A stretch of 64,000 nucleotides of DNA. Source: Psettodes erumei. Taxonomy: Eukaryota; Chordata; Actinopteri; Pleuronectiformes; Psettodidae. The translations under genes were made by a program, and so were the position numbers. The notes below the pieces were generated by a model. That model was not told where the DNA came from, made no database searches, and saw only the letters and a program-made list of their open reading frames with translations. Below are positions 11,360-26,408 of the stretch, piece by piece (position 1 is the stretch's first letter; the number at the start of each line of letters is the position of its first letter). The DNA lies in NCBI GenBank assembly GCA_016785225.1, contig JAFBJZ010000662.1, positions 115,345 to 179,344 on the forward strand. The letters are read 5' to 3'.

Positions 11360-12700
11360 CTCTTGGGCGCAGACATTTCAGTCAGACCGTGCCAAACATC
11401 ACTTCTCACGAGATAGGCTTGAATGTGCCACGCTCAGCAGAGCTTGTTGGGGGACTGACTCAAAGGGGGTGATATAACGTTTATTGCTACTCTTTCTTTT
11501 AAGTAAGCTGTCCATGCTGAATGCACTGACAGGCAACACGTCCATCCCCTGCAGCGATATGTGATAAAACTTCGAAGATCAGGGCTGGGACACTCATCTG
11601 TGACGTGTCCCTGGCTGTATTCATTAAAGGACAGTATAATCAGGAGTGACATTTGTTTTATTTCACCTCTGAGTCTTTTGTTTCTCTTCGCCATGAACTC
11701 CAGAGAGCACATTTGGAGTTTCTAACAGCTCTGTGTACCGCCATCAGCTCCGGGTGAGGGCAGGGCACAGATTGACACTGGCATTGCAACAGGATGTGGC
11801 TGTTGTTGACATTATTGGCGTATTGACAGTGCATCAGAAAGTCGGCCTCTCCATCCTTGACACAGTATTCAGAGGGCAGCAGCCTCTTTCGTTGCCTCGC
11901 AGCTTTCAAAATGAACTGAAATAGTTTGAACTTTCAGCTCGCACTTTTTTGATGCTTACAAGCAACAAGTCTACAGTATACACCATACTCAGCAGTTACA
12001 TAATACAAACTGTTCATTATTTGGGAACCATAAGTCCCTTGGCATTCGCGTCCCTCTGTTTCAGCACCTTGGACAGCACATGGCGTTCACAACCTCTGCT
12101 GCAGTGATTTCTCAAGATTGAACTGTTGTAATTTAACTCATAATTGAGTTTCAAGTGTCAATCATTTTATCATGCATGTAATAGATGTTTAATTTCTGTT
12201 TCTTTGCTCCAGACAACCAATCATTTTAGCTGGTTTTGCATAAAATTTGTAGAGGTTTGTCAGAAACAGCAACTGCACACAACTCCTGGAGAGGGTGACA
12301 TTGCGTTAGGTCTCATCAGTGATATTTGGTCGTACATAAATATCTGTTTTGCTCTCCTTCCCTGGCTAACAGTGGAAACAGTCTGGTAGCACTTTCCTCA
12401 GAAATATCTTTGTGCCTCATCATCAAGGATAAAAGCGTGAGTGCGCGCTGTTGACAAGAGGAAATCTCTTGGAAAACGCCGAGGCAGAAAAGTGTTTGGC
12501 GCAAGATAACCTGCTAATCTTAGCGTTTAAAGATGAAAACAAACCAAACAAAATCAGTATCGGTGCGTTGGCACAGGTGAATGGGCTCGTTTGCGACGCA
12601 GAACTGAACAGTTGTACCAACTGTAAAATTTTCACAGCCTCCTGTCACTGCCTGCCAACACACCAAAGCCTGGAATTTACAGAGTGTTGCGTGGCTGGCT

Positions 12701-12740
<40 letters not shown>

Positions 12741-15700
12741 TCTGGGCTCTTGTGTTTCTGCTTTAATTCCCTTTCATACTGTCTTCCTCTCGCTCAATTG
12801 AGGAACATTCTTCTTCCATGAGTCCCATGGGGCTTAGTAGTTAAAGAGTTGAGTGTGAACATTGGTGGAAACAGGGGTTTCGGTTGTGTTGCGTTGCTCT
12901 GCAGTGCCACAGTGATGTTGTTTTAAAATACTGAAATACAAGTGATTGCACACAGGATTTTCTGAAACTTGGCTTCTTGCATATGTTGCGTCGGCATGCG
13001 AGGTGGTTGGCTAATGAGGGAATTTCTCACCCCCGCACACACGGCGGTAATTCAGAGGAGAGCGGCAGCATCCTGCAGCCGGGCTGCTGGATTTACAGCT
13101 GCCGGTGACATAAAGCTGTCACTCTCTCCTTTTAATTAAAGAAAACACATGAACTCTTTCCCCTCGATGTTTCACTGTGTGTGTGTGTGTGTGTGTGTGT
13201 GTTTGTGGAGAACACACACAGTTGATCGTGAAATATGGACCTGCTGGGGGTGGAGGGAGGAAGAGAGAGATTTGCTGACTCAGTATTTGTTGGTGTTTTG
13301 TGTTTTTTTTTCTTCAAATGAATCGCACTATTTATTGACTGTCCCCCGGGAAGGAAGAACTCCACCTTTTTACTTCCTGTGTGCGCACGTGTGCGTGTGA
13401 CACTTGACTGAAGACCCAGCCAAACTTTTGGTTCTCTCTTTCTACTGTTTTTCTATTGTTATGGAACTGTATTACACATCCTCTCAAGCGTAAAAATATT
13501 CATATGGAACTTCATGCTCAATATTCATCTGTTCAGCAGCCTATTGTAAGACTCAACCTACCAGCTGACTATGGCTGTTACTCCATCTGCCATGATGCTT
13601 CCCTTGCAATATCACCCTCAAACAAAAGGCGCTGAAAACATCTCCCTTAGACCCATTTTGGGAATAACGGCTAATTGCTAACAAAGTACTGCTAACAGTG
13701 GTGGGGGCTTCTCATTAAAAGTCACCCAACGATTCACCAGTCGAGCGCTTTTATTGTTAAGTTTTCATCAGCGCGGCGAATAAAACTCGACGAGAACTGC
13801 ACAAGTGCGAGAGCGGTTGAAATTTCAAACGCGTCCGCTGCAGATCACGCAGGCGTCGTTGCGAAAAGCACAATAGGCAGCATCAAAAATGTAGTTTAAG
13901 TGGAATCTGCCCAAGATAACGCAGTATCGAAGTAAGTAAAGCCAATAAACAAAATGTTTTCCCCATTCAAGGTTGTCAAATGTAATATTTCACAATGAGT
14001 ATTCACTGATTAGGTCCAGCCCAACTGCTGTACAGCTTCTTTCTGTGTGAATGGAAGTCCAGGGGTGTAAATGGGACTCCAGTTGAACCAGCATCAGTAT
14101 CATTCATTGTTAAAAAGGAATCAGGCACAATGTTACTCAATGTCTTGTCTCCCGTGTGGCGTGACCCACATAGAGGCTTTCACCTTTTATAGCACACGTA
14201 TGCCGGCGCGCCCCCGCACACGCCTGCCCACCTTCTCTGGAGAGTTGCCATTAAGGCATCGTACGCTATGTTTTATTTAAACGCCGGAGTACAGCCGTGG
14301 GGTTTGTGCCAACTCAGATTTGTCTCTGTAAGTGAAAGGTGCACGCACACGCGCACACATGGTCATTGAAATATATTACAGACTTTATTTTAGTTTCCAT
14401 CCTGTTAAGAATCTAATGTTGTGTCTTTTTCTGCGTCTCTTGTTTCTGAGTTGCGTGCTATCCGGTTGTGTAAAGGTGATGAGTTGACATGACGGTCACA
14501 GTGATGTCTTTCGTCTGAGGTCATGCGGAGGGTTTGGTGCAGCACCCTAATATGCTGGTGTGTGTCTGTGTGCGTGAGAGAGAGAGAGAGAGTGCGCGCT
14601 CATTAGCTCATGGCGTCATCGTCCAAACACACTGAGTGTGCAGAAAGACGTTAGGACTTCGCTGGTCTGATCCGCTTTCGCCTGAAGTCATCATGTGCAT
14701 CAGACTTCACACAGATATGCACAGACACACACACACACAAAGAAACTGTCAACTAATCACAATCGCAGCATACACGGTCACACATCATCTTACATAACCA
14801 AACTACTTTGTTCATGCAAGGACCCCGAATATAGAGAATAATCATGATTGGAGTTGTGGCTGGAGGAAGAAACTTCAGGGACGATCTCGCAAATTGTTGT
14901 TTAAAAAACAAAACCTTGATGGTGAACAGTAATCGAGGTAAATCTGCGAGTGAACCTTGATCGGCGCAGAGATGCTCAGTGACATTTCTAGTTGAAATGA
15001 CTTCTTCCCTTCATCAATATTCCTTTACATCTCCGCCACAAATGTTTAAGCACTAGACTGCGAAACTGCCATCTGCCACAGTGGCGTGTTTGTGTGTGCT
15101 TTGAAAGGACGGCGCTGTTGTGGACTGCGGGGTGTCAGGCCGGGAAAGAAAAACGAGAAGCCAGTTGATTACAGTGTAACTCTGCTCAGCAGAAACTATA
15201 ATTTCTAAAATGAGCGAAAGATTGAAGGTGAAGGAGGGAGTGTGTGCGCGCGTGTGCGTGTGCGTTTCTGCGGCTCTCGCTCCAGGTTTCTGTCAAGAGA
15301 GAGTGAGTGCCGAGTGTTATTTTTCCAAGTGCACTTAAAAAGCAGCAGGGCATCAAAGACTCCACTAAGAAGTGTTTTCACAGACTGAATGATAAGAGGT
15401 AGAGAAACACTTGACAACACCTCAGTCTCTCTGACGTGCTGCGTTAAAACTGTTAAACTGGCGAGGATGGAGATATTTTTCTTCATCGAATAATCTGAAA
15501 TAATAGCAATAATCCAGTGGCTATGAGAATAATCTTGAGCGTTGCGATTTAATATGGCGATTGCTGCTTTCTTTTCCAGCTGCGTCGGCGCAAAAGAGAG
15601 AAGCACGAATGTGAATGTGAACATGGATGGGGAAGCTCAGTGGCTTCTCTCTCAGCGCCTCTTCTCCCTATCTCCTCCTTTGTCCCGTCTCTCACTCACA

Positions 15701-15788
15701 CGCACTTGAGCTGACTTTTAGTCTTCCCGCGTCCGCGTTAACCTTTCGCTCGATGACAGCCCCGCGTGACACAATGGCCGTATCTGCC

Positions 15789-15821
<33 letters not shown>

Positions 15822-18800
15822 TGTGCTGGTGTCCGTGCGTGAGGCCACAGGGGGGGGACCCTTTAAGATGTGAGTTTTCCAGGGAGTCCACTGGGCCGGT
15901 GTTTTGCAAGTGTGTGTGATAGTCATGGACTTTGAGTTTATACTGAAAGTAGCAGAGAGGCGAATAAAGAACGCTTTGGGCAGAGCTGACCCAGGTAAGA
16001 TACCTGTTACTTTGGAAACATCTGTCCTGAGAGAGAGAGAGAGAGAGAGAGACACTGACACCTACTTCACCTCCAAATAGAATCACATAAATGATTTTAC
16101 CATATGCAACAACCTCCTGGCGATGTCTTTCTTGCAGCTGTGGTCGTATTGACTCATTTCTGCTTTTATTTGTCTGTGCGCAACTTTTAAGAAGCTCATT
16201 GGAAACATAGATATCGCGTGCGGTGTTTAGTTTATTTAGTTTTAAACTTTTGCAGATTTGCAGAACAACTTGTAATTACGTGGTGTGCCGTGAGGTGCCT
16301 GGTTGAAAAAGAGGGAAGGCGAACTGGACCTGACCTCGTCAACTTCACTGTAGTTTGCAGAAAAATAAAAAAAAAACTGAGATTTGATTGGATGCTGTAA
16401 TTGGATGGTGTAATTTCTTCGCCGTCCAGAAATATCGCAGACATGACGGACTTCGACTGCTCAACTAATCTCCTCCCAGTCGGGCTTTAGGGTGATTATA
16501 ATCTGGGTGAGTTTGGATTTAGTTCATGATCACTGTGACTCCTGAACACGCTCGCGCACAGAGACGCTGCGGAGACTGATGTGCCCTTTGTTGATAAGTC
16601 AGGCGTCGTGCAGCAGCATCTGTCTGGAGGACTCTGCATCACATAGGTGTCGATGACATGTGTGTGTGGCGGAGAGACGAGGTCACGGCGCCCCTCGCGA
16701 AAGCTGCTCGACCGTTGTTTCCTTCCTGGCGAACCGATTTTCTCTTTCCGCCGGCCCCCCGTCGTGTGAATCACGTGATTTTGAGGAAGATTCCTAACCG
16801 TAGCGGTAAAACTCAGCACAAGAACACCCACGCGAATGCAAATGTCGTCCCACACGCATCGCCATCCTGCCTGTTTATTCAGGGGCAGCAGAATTAACAC
16901 CAACACCTCCCAACAACAGAAGAGAAACCGAAATATGGTGAAATTGGGGGGTGGAGTTGGCCTGCTGACTGAAATCATTTTAAGGAAAAGGATGGTGTAA
17001 ATCACAATGGACCCCATGCTGAGTAATCTTTAAAAGTTTTTGCAAATGTTGCTCAAACAGGAGCAAATAATAAATATGTCGGGACCGTTGAGCTGCATAT
17101 TTGGATCTCTAGTGAGAGTATTTTGAGCAGCAGGATGTTGTCAGTGGGACTGAAGCAAAAATAAACAGCGGTGTCACTGTGGTAAAGGAACATGTCGCTC
17201 TCTGACTTTGAGCAGCGGAGCTCTGTGGCAAAGAGCAATAAGCTACAGTTGTTGGATGGATCGGTTTTCTGCTGGTTTTGGCCTTTTCACGGGATTTGTT
17301 GACAATATGAAAGATAAAAAAAAAAATATCTCGAGCCTTATCGTGTAGTCCTTGCACACAAGTTTGCGCGTTTAAGTGTATTTTCCTGACCGTTTACCGA
17401 GGCAGTTTATTCTCTGACCTGCTTCGGCTCAATGCAGTGTCGCGACAAAATCGAAATCCTCATTAAAAACAGTTCCCGCAATCATTTGACTGATCAGATT
17501 GAGAATTCAACAAAAGCCCTCTCTGTGTTGTCTTTGTGGAGTAATTAACGTGCTCTGAGGAAGTTGCTTGTGTGCAGTGAGAGGACTGGCAGCAATTTCA
17601 TGCCACGTTTTGAATGAATTCTAATGCACCGTCATCTCAAATCCTGTCACAGATGTAAAAAAAACAAAAAAACTCATAGTATTTTCAATGCACTTCTTCA
17701 GCAGAATGCAGGTGTGCGGTGTTTGTATCCCCCTGTGGGGAGCGACCTGTATTGTGGTTCAGCTCAGATTAGACGTGGCCTTGTGTCGGCCTCGCAGCAT
17801 GAATGAGATCCCGACCATGTTGTGGGATTACTGTACACACACAGACATACACACCTGCTGGATACGGGATTAGTGTTAGTGTCGGCCTCAGTAACGTGTT
17901 TCCTGGGGGCACTGCTGTATTACCTCAGATTTTGAGTTCAAGATCCAACAATAATTCCAACAATTCACCCACCTGATGATTACTCCTCCTCCGTTCAACT
18001 CCGCGGAGACGTGTGAGTTTTTCCGCAGCGCGGCAGCTGAAATTAGCTGTTTTTATTGCACAGACCGAGCAATAAGCTTCCGATGAGTCGAGTGTGTGCC
18101 CGACAGTGGGTGGCACTGAAAACACACTCCTTTTGTGGAGCCTTCAATGCTTGACAAAGGTTTTATCTGCCGTCGGATGATCTACCTACGCTCTGTGTTC
18201 CCTTTATTCAGAAACTAATTTTGTGTCTTTTATTCAGTCGGCTGCACGCGTAGGAGCGTTCAAAGGTGCAGGAAGGAGAAGAAGAAGAAGAAGAATAAAA
18301 AATGTGTCAAGATTATTAACAAGCCAAGCTCGAAAATCTCCTTCTAATATGGAACAGGTTCCAGGGATGTAAACATGTCAGAGGCGTGAGAAGAAAATCA
18401 CTGCCATTACTCATTAAAGGGCCGGTCCACTGAAAAGTACTGCTGGCAGAGGAGGACTGGGAATTGCGGTTGAGCTGAGACTGGAAGTTTGAGCCAGATC
18501 TCAGCAGGATAGTACAGCTGGAATAAATCTGACACTGGTCCAGCCTACGCTGTACTCTGTATGCAGAGTAGTGCCCTCCTTTTGCACTTAACTGCACTGC
18601 ACAGCGCTGCTCTGTGCGGCCGTGTCGCAGCTCGGCAGAATCAACAGGTTTTTTTTTAGTGTCGTCACAAATAACAGGAAGGAAGCAGCAGCGCTGGAGC
18701 TGATGTTCACTCTGCTTCAGCACCCCCTCAGTTCAGACTCTTGCTCAGAGGACTCAGTCTCTGCAGTTACCCCCCCTCCCCTCCTCGTCTCGTCTCCGTT

Positions 18801-21800
18801 CTGACTTTTTTTTTTTTGGGATGGGGAAGATCTGGAGCGCTTATGTAACCGCTCTGATGCGGATCGCTTCCATTTTCAGCTGTGAGCATTTTGCGTTGAA
18901 AATCGTCGAGGAGGACTCCTTCCTCCTGTGCCCGCTGCAGCAGCTGTAGCGTGACCTCTGACCTCTGGGGGGAAAAACGAATCTATTTCCACATACTTTT
19001 CAAGTAGAACCATGCAGAGAACCATGCTGTATATGATATCTGGACAGCAATCATTTATTATTTCAGTGTTTCCCAGTTGTCTTGTAATGAACTTTCACTA
19101 TAACTGGCAGCTGTAATGAATCACATTCATTTAGAACAGCACTTCCTGGGACTGCCCCCCTTGAAATGTCCCCAAAGCACCCCCCCCCCTCCAAAAACCA
19201 TCAGGGTGCTTTTAAAAGACAAATCAATATGAAGCCCTCTGTTACTGACATCTACGTTGGACATACTCAACCTTGAGCCTGCTTGACATGCAGACCGGCC
19301 TCAGGAGATTAGTTTGTTTCAGTCCAAATAAAATAAAGCGATTTCAAACGTGCAATTTCTGTGTAATCTACTTGGTAATGTCCTCCACATGTACTAAAAT
19401 CAAATGGAAAAAGCATAACAAGCGCACATGACTGTATGTCAGCCAAATGAGATTTGTAATGGATTTTTGTAAAAAAAAAAAGCAAAAAAAACAAAGACAA
19501 GAGGTACATGTCCCCCGCTGTCTTCTCGCAGTGTCCACATCATGCTTGTGGACTTTAACGTCCCGCCTTAGGCTGTGGACGAAAAACGGAACAGTTTTAG
19601 TTTGTGACGAGCGTGTCGGGCGGACAACAGCTTGTCGTCTGAGTGGGGGCAGCGTTTCAGCATGTCAGACGAGCCACTTGTTGCTTTTTGCGCAGCTCGT
19701 ATGACGAGCAAAGTCAGGGGAAAACGTTGCATCCTAAAGTCGTATCAGAAAGTTTTGTGTGATAATAGAACTAAATTTAGCATCCTGACTGACAAGTATG
19801 ACAAGAATGAAAACACTGTGACTTTTCTGACACCCGCTGCATGTAAAGTTTTCCACTGGTCTTTGTGCTGTGAGCAAGAGAGGCGCTGAAAGAGGTTTTG
19901 GGATGAGAGGGGAGGAGGTATAACGGAGGGAAAGGGGATTCAAGACAGCAGCGAGGATGGAAGAAAAGAGAGGAGGGGTGGTGTGAATGAATAATTTAGT
20001 CCCCGCTTTCCCTCTGCCCCCCTCCCCTGCTGAGTTGGGGATGTTGCATAGACAGAGGAGAGGAGTGGAGGGATGAGAAAAGGAAAGGAGGAGAGCAAAC
20101 AAGGAAGAGGAGAGGTTATCAGTTATCAGTCTGCAATCATTGTTGTCACTTCAGAACGGTTTCTTTTTGGAGCTGCTGACAACAACCCAACAAACATTTG
20201 TTGGGTTGTGGTGGTTGTGGTACAGGCATGAGAACAGTCTCCTGTGCGAGCTCCAGCTCTCGCTGGCTGGGACATAGGCCAGATGATCATTTTCCCAAAC
20301 TGCCTTGGGAAGTTCAACGTCACGGGGGCAGACAGTCCCGCCCCGATGATTATTTTCTCATCCGTCCACAGATGAGAGAGAGAGAAGCCCTCAGCTTCAG
20401 CGTCATGGAGTTTTATCCAGAATGGGCGAGAGGAGGCAAGGAAATAAGATGAGAGGAAAAGAGGCTTTTGTCATCTATTTTTCCCCCAAACTAATTTTTG
20501 TTAGCGTAAGTGTGTGTGTGTGTGTGTGTGTGTAATCCTCTCAGCATTCGGCAGGTGTCCTCTCTCTCCTTTCGGAGACCCACCTGCGTCACCCATCCCT
20601 CGTTACCACGGTAACAGCGGACTTCCCCGTCTCTGCGCGTCTGCGTGTGTTGTGGGGGCGAGTTATGACTCATCCTGCTCAGTTCAGAGCGGCTATCCTC
20701 ACACTCCTGTCTGGGGAACACCCACCCACATCTGTTAGCTCCCTGTCTGTCTCTCTCTTGTCTCCCTCCGTCACCCCCCGTGTCTTTCAGACCTCCTCTA
20801 CGCTGAGACCCGGACACGTTAAGACATTCACGGCTGTTTCACATATTAATACAGATATGTGACGTTCACCTGTGGCTTCTCTGCCTCCTGTTTCTTCAAA
20901 GCAGGAGTGGTGCTCATTAATTAGCCAGAGCCGCCACATGCACCAGCGCCACCTTCAGACATGCTGCTTGAGTGATGAATAATCTCTGAGAACAGTCGAA
21001 GGGAGTCAGGATTCATTAAGATGCAGAGGAGATATAAAGTCTTATCTGGCCAGACGGGCTTTCTCTTTAAAGGAATAGTTTAACATTTTGAGAAACACTC
21101 ACTTTATCTTCACGTCCAGTGTTGTATGAGTAGATTGATGCTGCATCGTTCCATCCATTTTTAACAATAAAACAACAGTAATAAGAGCAAATATTAAAAC
21201 AGTTCCTCTGTTGTACTGTGTATCTCTGGGCTTGGTAAACATCCTGTCATCTTCATCCTCCCACACCCAACATGTCCAATGATTCTCTTGAGGTGGCTGA
21301 GCAGTTTCTTTGGTTTAGTGCAAGTGCTGCACAATAACTCCTTTTTTTTATTGTTGACGTTGGCAGGCCGCCCTGTTTTCTAGCTGTCTGGCAACTAGAA
21401 GATTGTCTTCTCCAAGACAGTTGCCACCAGCACCTCAGCGCGCTCCTTTCTCCTTAAAGCAGATCCAAGCAATGTTTCGTATTGTTTGAAACTTTTTTCC
21501 CTTTAACAAGGATGTGTTTCTCCACTGCTCCCTGTCTGGCACACTTACCCGCTTGATTTAATGTCCCCCTGAGCTGCATAAGTGCCGCAGTGCTTCAGGG
21601 GGAAACTGGACCCGCACCCTGCGCCTCGGCGAGATACTCCTATTTTCATTTTCGCCCCTGCTCCTTCGAGAGCCTGTGCACCCGACTGAACATAGCGACG
21701 GCTTTGCTGCTCTTAAAGCTGTAGTAGTAGCTCAGCAAATGCCCCTGCAACCTACATACAGTGTTTGATTTAGATATCTTCGGCACAGCCACCATTCAAT

Positions 21801-22053
21801 CTCTGTTAAAAACTCAATAGAAGTTGAAGTGAATTTAAAATTTCAAGAAAATACAATACTTTCGTAAAGATTTAATTTGCTCTCTACATGTGACCACTGA
21901 TTCTTTTGAGTATGAAAACATAGATTGCTGGAATAGCAAGTGGAGAGTTGTGTTCTCTTTTAGTGCCTGTAGAGGGTGCTCTGCCTCTGTACAGACCCAG
22001 AGAAGGATTGTGTGGACATGCAGAAAAGCTTCAGATAGAATGAAAAAGAATAG

Positions 22054-22094
<41 letters not shown>

Positions 22095-25000
22095 CTCATG
22101 GGGGAGCTGGATGTTTAATTAGCACTTTCCAACTTTCCTTCATGCACAGTATTGCATATTCCCGCTAACTTCCATAATTTTTTTGTGTGCTTTTGTGTTT
22201 ATCAGCATGTGTGTGTGTTTTCTTGCAAATTGTGGACACTTAGAATGAAAGATTTGGGATGGGAATAGGTTTGGTTTTTTTTGAGGGAATAAATGGTGGA
22301 ATAAGTAGATTGAAGAAGGACAGGGTGCAAAGAATTCTCCTTTTGAAGTTTGGGTTGTGTCCCACCTTCTCTGGATGTTATAAAAAGCAGCAGAAGAGAT
22401 TAATTTTAATGTAAATGTAGCTTTGATTTATTCATAACTCCTTCACTTGGTCTGACCTGGATAAACCAGCATACACACCCCCTCCTCACACACACACACA
22501 AGTACACACTTTTCTTTTTGTTCTCTTTTTTCCCTGCTGGAGAGAGACAAGCCAGGGAGAGATATATTTAAATAGCTTTCTGTCAGCAACATCAAGGGCA
22601 AAGGAGGAAAGATCCTGTCGGAGAATTCCGGGTTTACCTGCTGAGGTGGGACGAAAGACGAAGATTCAGGTTGACAAACCCGCTGCTGCTGTGTCGAGTT
22701 CAATCTATGAATTGAAGGCACAACAGGGGCAGGGAAAGGCTGATCTATCAGTATGGAAATTACAAAAATATAGCAGCATTGACGTACTGTATTTTCAGCT
22801 CTCGGAGGGGGAAAAAATCAAATAAGCTTGCATCTGCATTCAGAGTGCCCTTTATAGCAGGTTTTCAGTCATTCAAGCTTTTTCTCATCAGCCAGCGATC
22901 ATTGTGCAGCAAACACAGACAAAACTCCTGCTGTACCACCGTTAATGCTGTTATCAGCCAAGTCTATTGTTAGAAAGACTCTGCTGCCACCGTGTGGACA
23001 CATGGAAAGACGCGCATGCGCGTGTGCGTGGCACAGAGGCGGACAGAGGCTGATCGCTGTCCATCGTGCTGAAACGTTTTGGTTTTACCTGCTCCTGACA
23101 TCCCGAAGCCTCAAAGCGACGTTTGATTATTTTTTTTGAGCAGCATATAGTTAATCTGTGCCCTTAAATCCTTTTTGGATCCCCACAACACAGACAGAGA
23201 TACTTATTATCTGAATAGCACTTTATTGGAAATAGTTAAATGCCACTAATACAAATGCTGCATGAACTTATAATGTAGATATTTCATGTTTTATTTGATT
23301 GTGATATAATTCCTCTTTTCATTAACCAGTATGAGTGGCCATAATGCACACATAATAGTCACATCCAGTATGAATAAGTCATCAATCTATATTGGGTTCA
23401 AAAGGTTTTTATCCCCTTTGAAAAATGTGTGCGATCAGCATATTGAATGACAACCTGTCTATTGACAGTGAGATGCTTTATATGCGGAGTTGACATTTGG
23501 GGCTGTTATTCATAATAAGAACAGACAGTTCGGAAAAGGTTCTGGGATTTTCTTTGATACCGGTCTCCCCAGAAGAAAGGAAGTGGGGGGGGGGGACCTT
23601 TCAGCGTTCTGCTGGGTCCCAGCCCAGCTCTTTATTCTGGAGACATGGCTGACCTAGATGCTGCACCGCAACAACAACAGTGAACAGTGAAATTTCAGCA
23701 AAAGTTAAACCAGAACATAACTTTTCACAAATATTAATACCTCATTTGATGTTGAATGTACCTGCATTCTCAGAATAAGTGTAACCATTTTAAATAGGTT
23801 GTTAACCATACTTAAAAGAGTGCATTGCTGCACCCGATGATGGTGTTGCATCATGGGGGAAATGTGAGTGTGCTCCTGTAGTATAAGCTTACAGTTGGAA
23901 AATTGGCTGAAAGGTATTAGCACATGTACAGTAGGGACCAGACATGTGAGGCAAGCGGCCTTAGGTATATCAGGCCGTCTGATCTGGCCCACCTCCTGCA
24001 TTTTTAAAAGCGTTCATTCAGACAGCCTGTCATGAGCTGAATACAGACAGCAGGAATGTGTGGGATGAGGTGAGTGGAGGAGGTTTCGTTGTCTGCAGTG
24101 GCCTCCTAAACATGCTGTGCGAGTTGCATTCTTTACTTGTGTCGCTGTGAGGGGACTGGAATGTTGTTGGGGTTTTTTTTTTCAGCCATATCTCTGCTCC
24201 GACAAAAGATAGAGGAATAATGTAGAAGGCGCAGCTTTCAACAGAATTTTAAAAGCGCGGGTGTTTTGCCAGGAAAAAGTAAGAGACATTTTGCATCCAC
24301 ATTTTGAAATATATGCATATTCATTGATTATTGAATTTTCAATGAGGGAGGATAAGTAGATATTATTTTTTATTTGAGTTGGAAAACCATATTATTAGCA
24401 GAATATTATATTTGATATTATAATTTCTTAAATATATGAAAGGGGTCTTTAAACACACACGCACGCGCACACACACACACATAACGTCGCTGGCCCTTAA
24501 AGAGGATGACAAGTTGTTTTTGGGGAGCGCGTGTGTGACTGCTCGCTCAGCGCGTGGCTCCAGCATCAGTGTGGTTCCAATGAGCGCTCGCGCTTCGGAA
24601 CGTCAAACCACCGAGGACGACACTCGCAGCGACTTCCGGTCGTCGCTTCCAAAATAATAACGCGATATCGTTAACGTTGGAGCTATTTTAAATACGGCAA
24701 AAATGTTCCACCATATTCCCCAAAGGTCATTTGCTGGCCTGAAATGTCATTTTTAGCCTGTATAGAGTTTGAAGATCAAAACACTACTTAAAAGGATTCA
24801 AATTTAGATCTAGCCTGTGGAAAGTAACTAAACGCCAGTGTTGAATAACACCAGGCACTCCATAAAAACGAAAAGAATCACATTAGAGAACCAGTAATCA
24901 AAAATGAAACTTAACACCAATATAAACCACTTACCGACAAAACTGATAGTCTAAATAAATGGATAACAAGCATATGCAAAATGTCCTATCTCTGTAATTG

Positions 25001-26267
25001 GAACTATGAGCTGAATTTTTATTCAAATCTTTCTTTTTCTATATTAAAATTGGCCCCTTGATGGCAGCAACAAGTAGCAAATTACAGAAGACTAATAATA
25101 GCGGGCTATGAGTCATGATAATAACTTCTATCAAACTGTCAATGAGTAAACATTTACGTGACGCGACTCAGGCTTTGACGTTTAAAAAAAGAGGGAGTGT
25201 GAAACCTTAACTTTGAAAGGCCAACCGCCCTGTTTCCGGTGTCGCGCTGGGTGACTCTCGCGAGCTTCACGCAGCTGGAGGGGCTCACGGCGGAACGCGC
25301 GCCTCGCGCCTCTGTCAGCGGAATACAAACGGACGTTTCTCGGAGGAGGAGAGGACACAGTTGCTCTCCACCGATCTCCTGCACAGAGGTTGTTTTTTTG
25401 TTGTTGTTTGTCTCGCCTGTTCACCATGGGAACCCAGACTGACAATCAAGGTCCGGTAAATTCTGTCGGAGGAGCCGTTCAGTGACAGCTGCCGTGATCT
25501 GACTGACGGAAAGCCCGGTGAGACGTGACGGACAGGTAAACCGCTGCACCTTTCAAATCAATGGCCCGTGGGATAACGACAACGCAAAATGTGCTGTAAC
25601 GTTTAGCGAGGTGTTTATTTCGGACTTTACCGCTTTCTGGCCGAAGTATGGGGCTGTTCTAGCCGGGAGAAGCGGAGACTGTGGGTTTGTGTCTGGGTTC
25701 GTCTGCGTTCCGTCCCCTCCGGTGGACGCAGCTGAAGAGACTGGAGACACGGACGGAGACGGGGCTGTTTTCGCGTCGGCTGTTTCGGCGGAGACATGGC
25801 AGCGGCCATCGCCAGCGGTTTGATCCGGCAGAAGCGACAGGCGAGAGAGCAACACGCCCACCGACCGACAGCTCACCGGCGGCGGAAGAGCCCCGGTAAG
25901 AAGCAGGGGCTGTGCAACGGGAACCTGGTCGACATCTTCTCCAAAGTCCGGATATTTGGCTTGAAGAAGAGAAGGCTACGGAGGCAAGGTGTGTGTGTGG
26001 TGGGGGGGGTGGGGGGGTCGAACAAACGCGCACCACGTCTGCACAAAGACAATCACGCGTTCACAAATATATTGATATGCATATGCGCGCGCGCGCGCTT
26101 CCACCCAGGCAAACAGCGGAGCGCACACGCACACTTTTTACGCGCGTCCACATTCATCGCCCCAAAACCACCTTCACACTTGCACGCCCCGGCGGGTGCA
26201 CGCGTGTACACTCGCGCGCGCTCATACACGCGCACACCCCCCAATCATGCATAAACCCAGACTGATA

Positions 26268-26344
<77 letters not shown>

Positions 26345-26355
26345 CCTCCTCTGTG

Positions 26356-26408
<53 letters not shown>

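Larger units (their letters stand above)
10809..25199 (+). other. fgf14 first intron, 1B-to-1A interval
   Basis: No further coding exons are recognised in these 14 kb. The interval carries many (TG)n tracts: 11283-11353 (the longest, 71 bp), 12709-12738, 13176-13202, 15791-15820, 20510-20533 and 22056-22091. It also holds two RE1-like sites, an X-box, a 28-bp palindrome, a short (GAA)6 and an old dispersed-repeat relic, each listed separately. A G-run lies at about 23586. The rest shows nothing recognisable. Confidence 0.6.

Noticed and set aside
18278..18295. Direct equivalent of the human SCA27B repeat
   Set aside because: Only six units and no visible flank similarity to a known human sequence; kept only as a short repeat.
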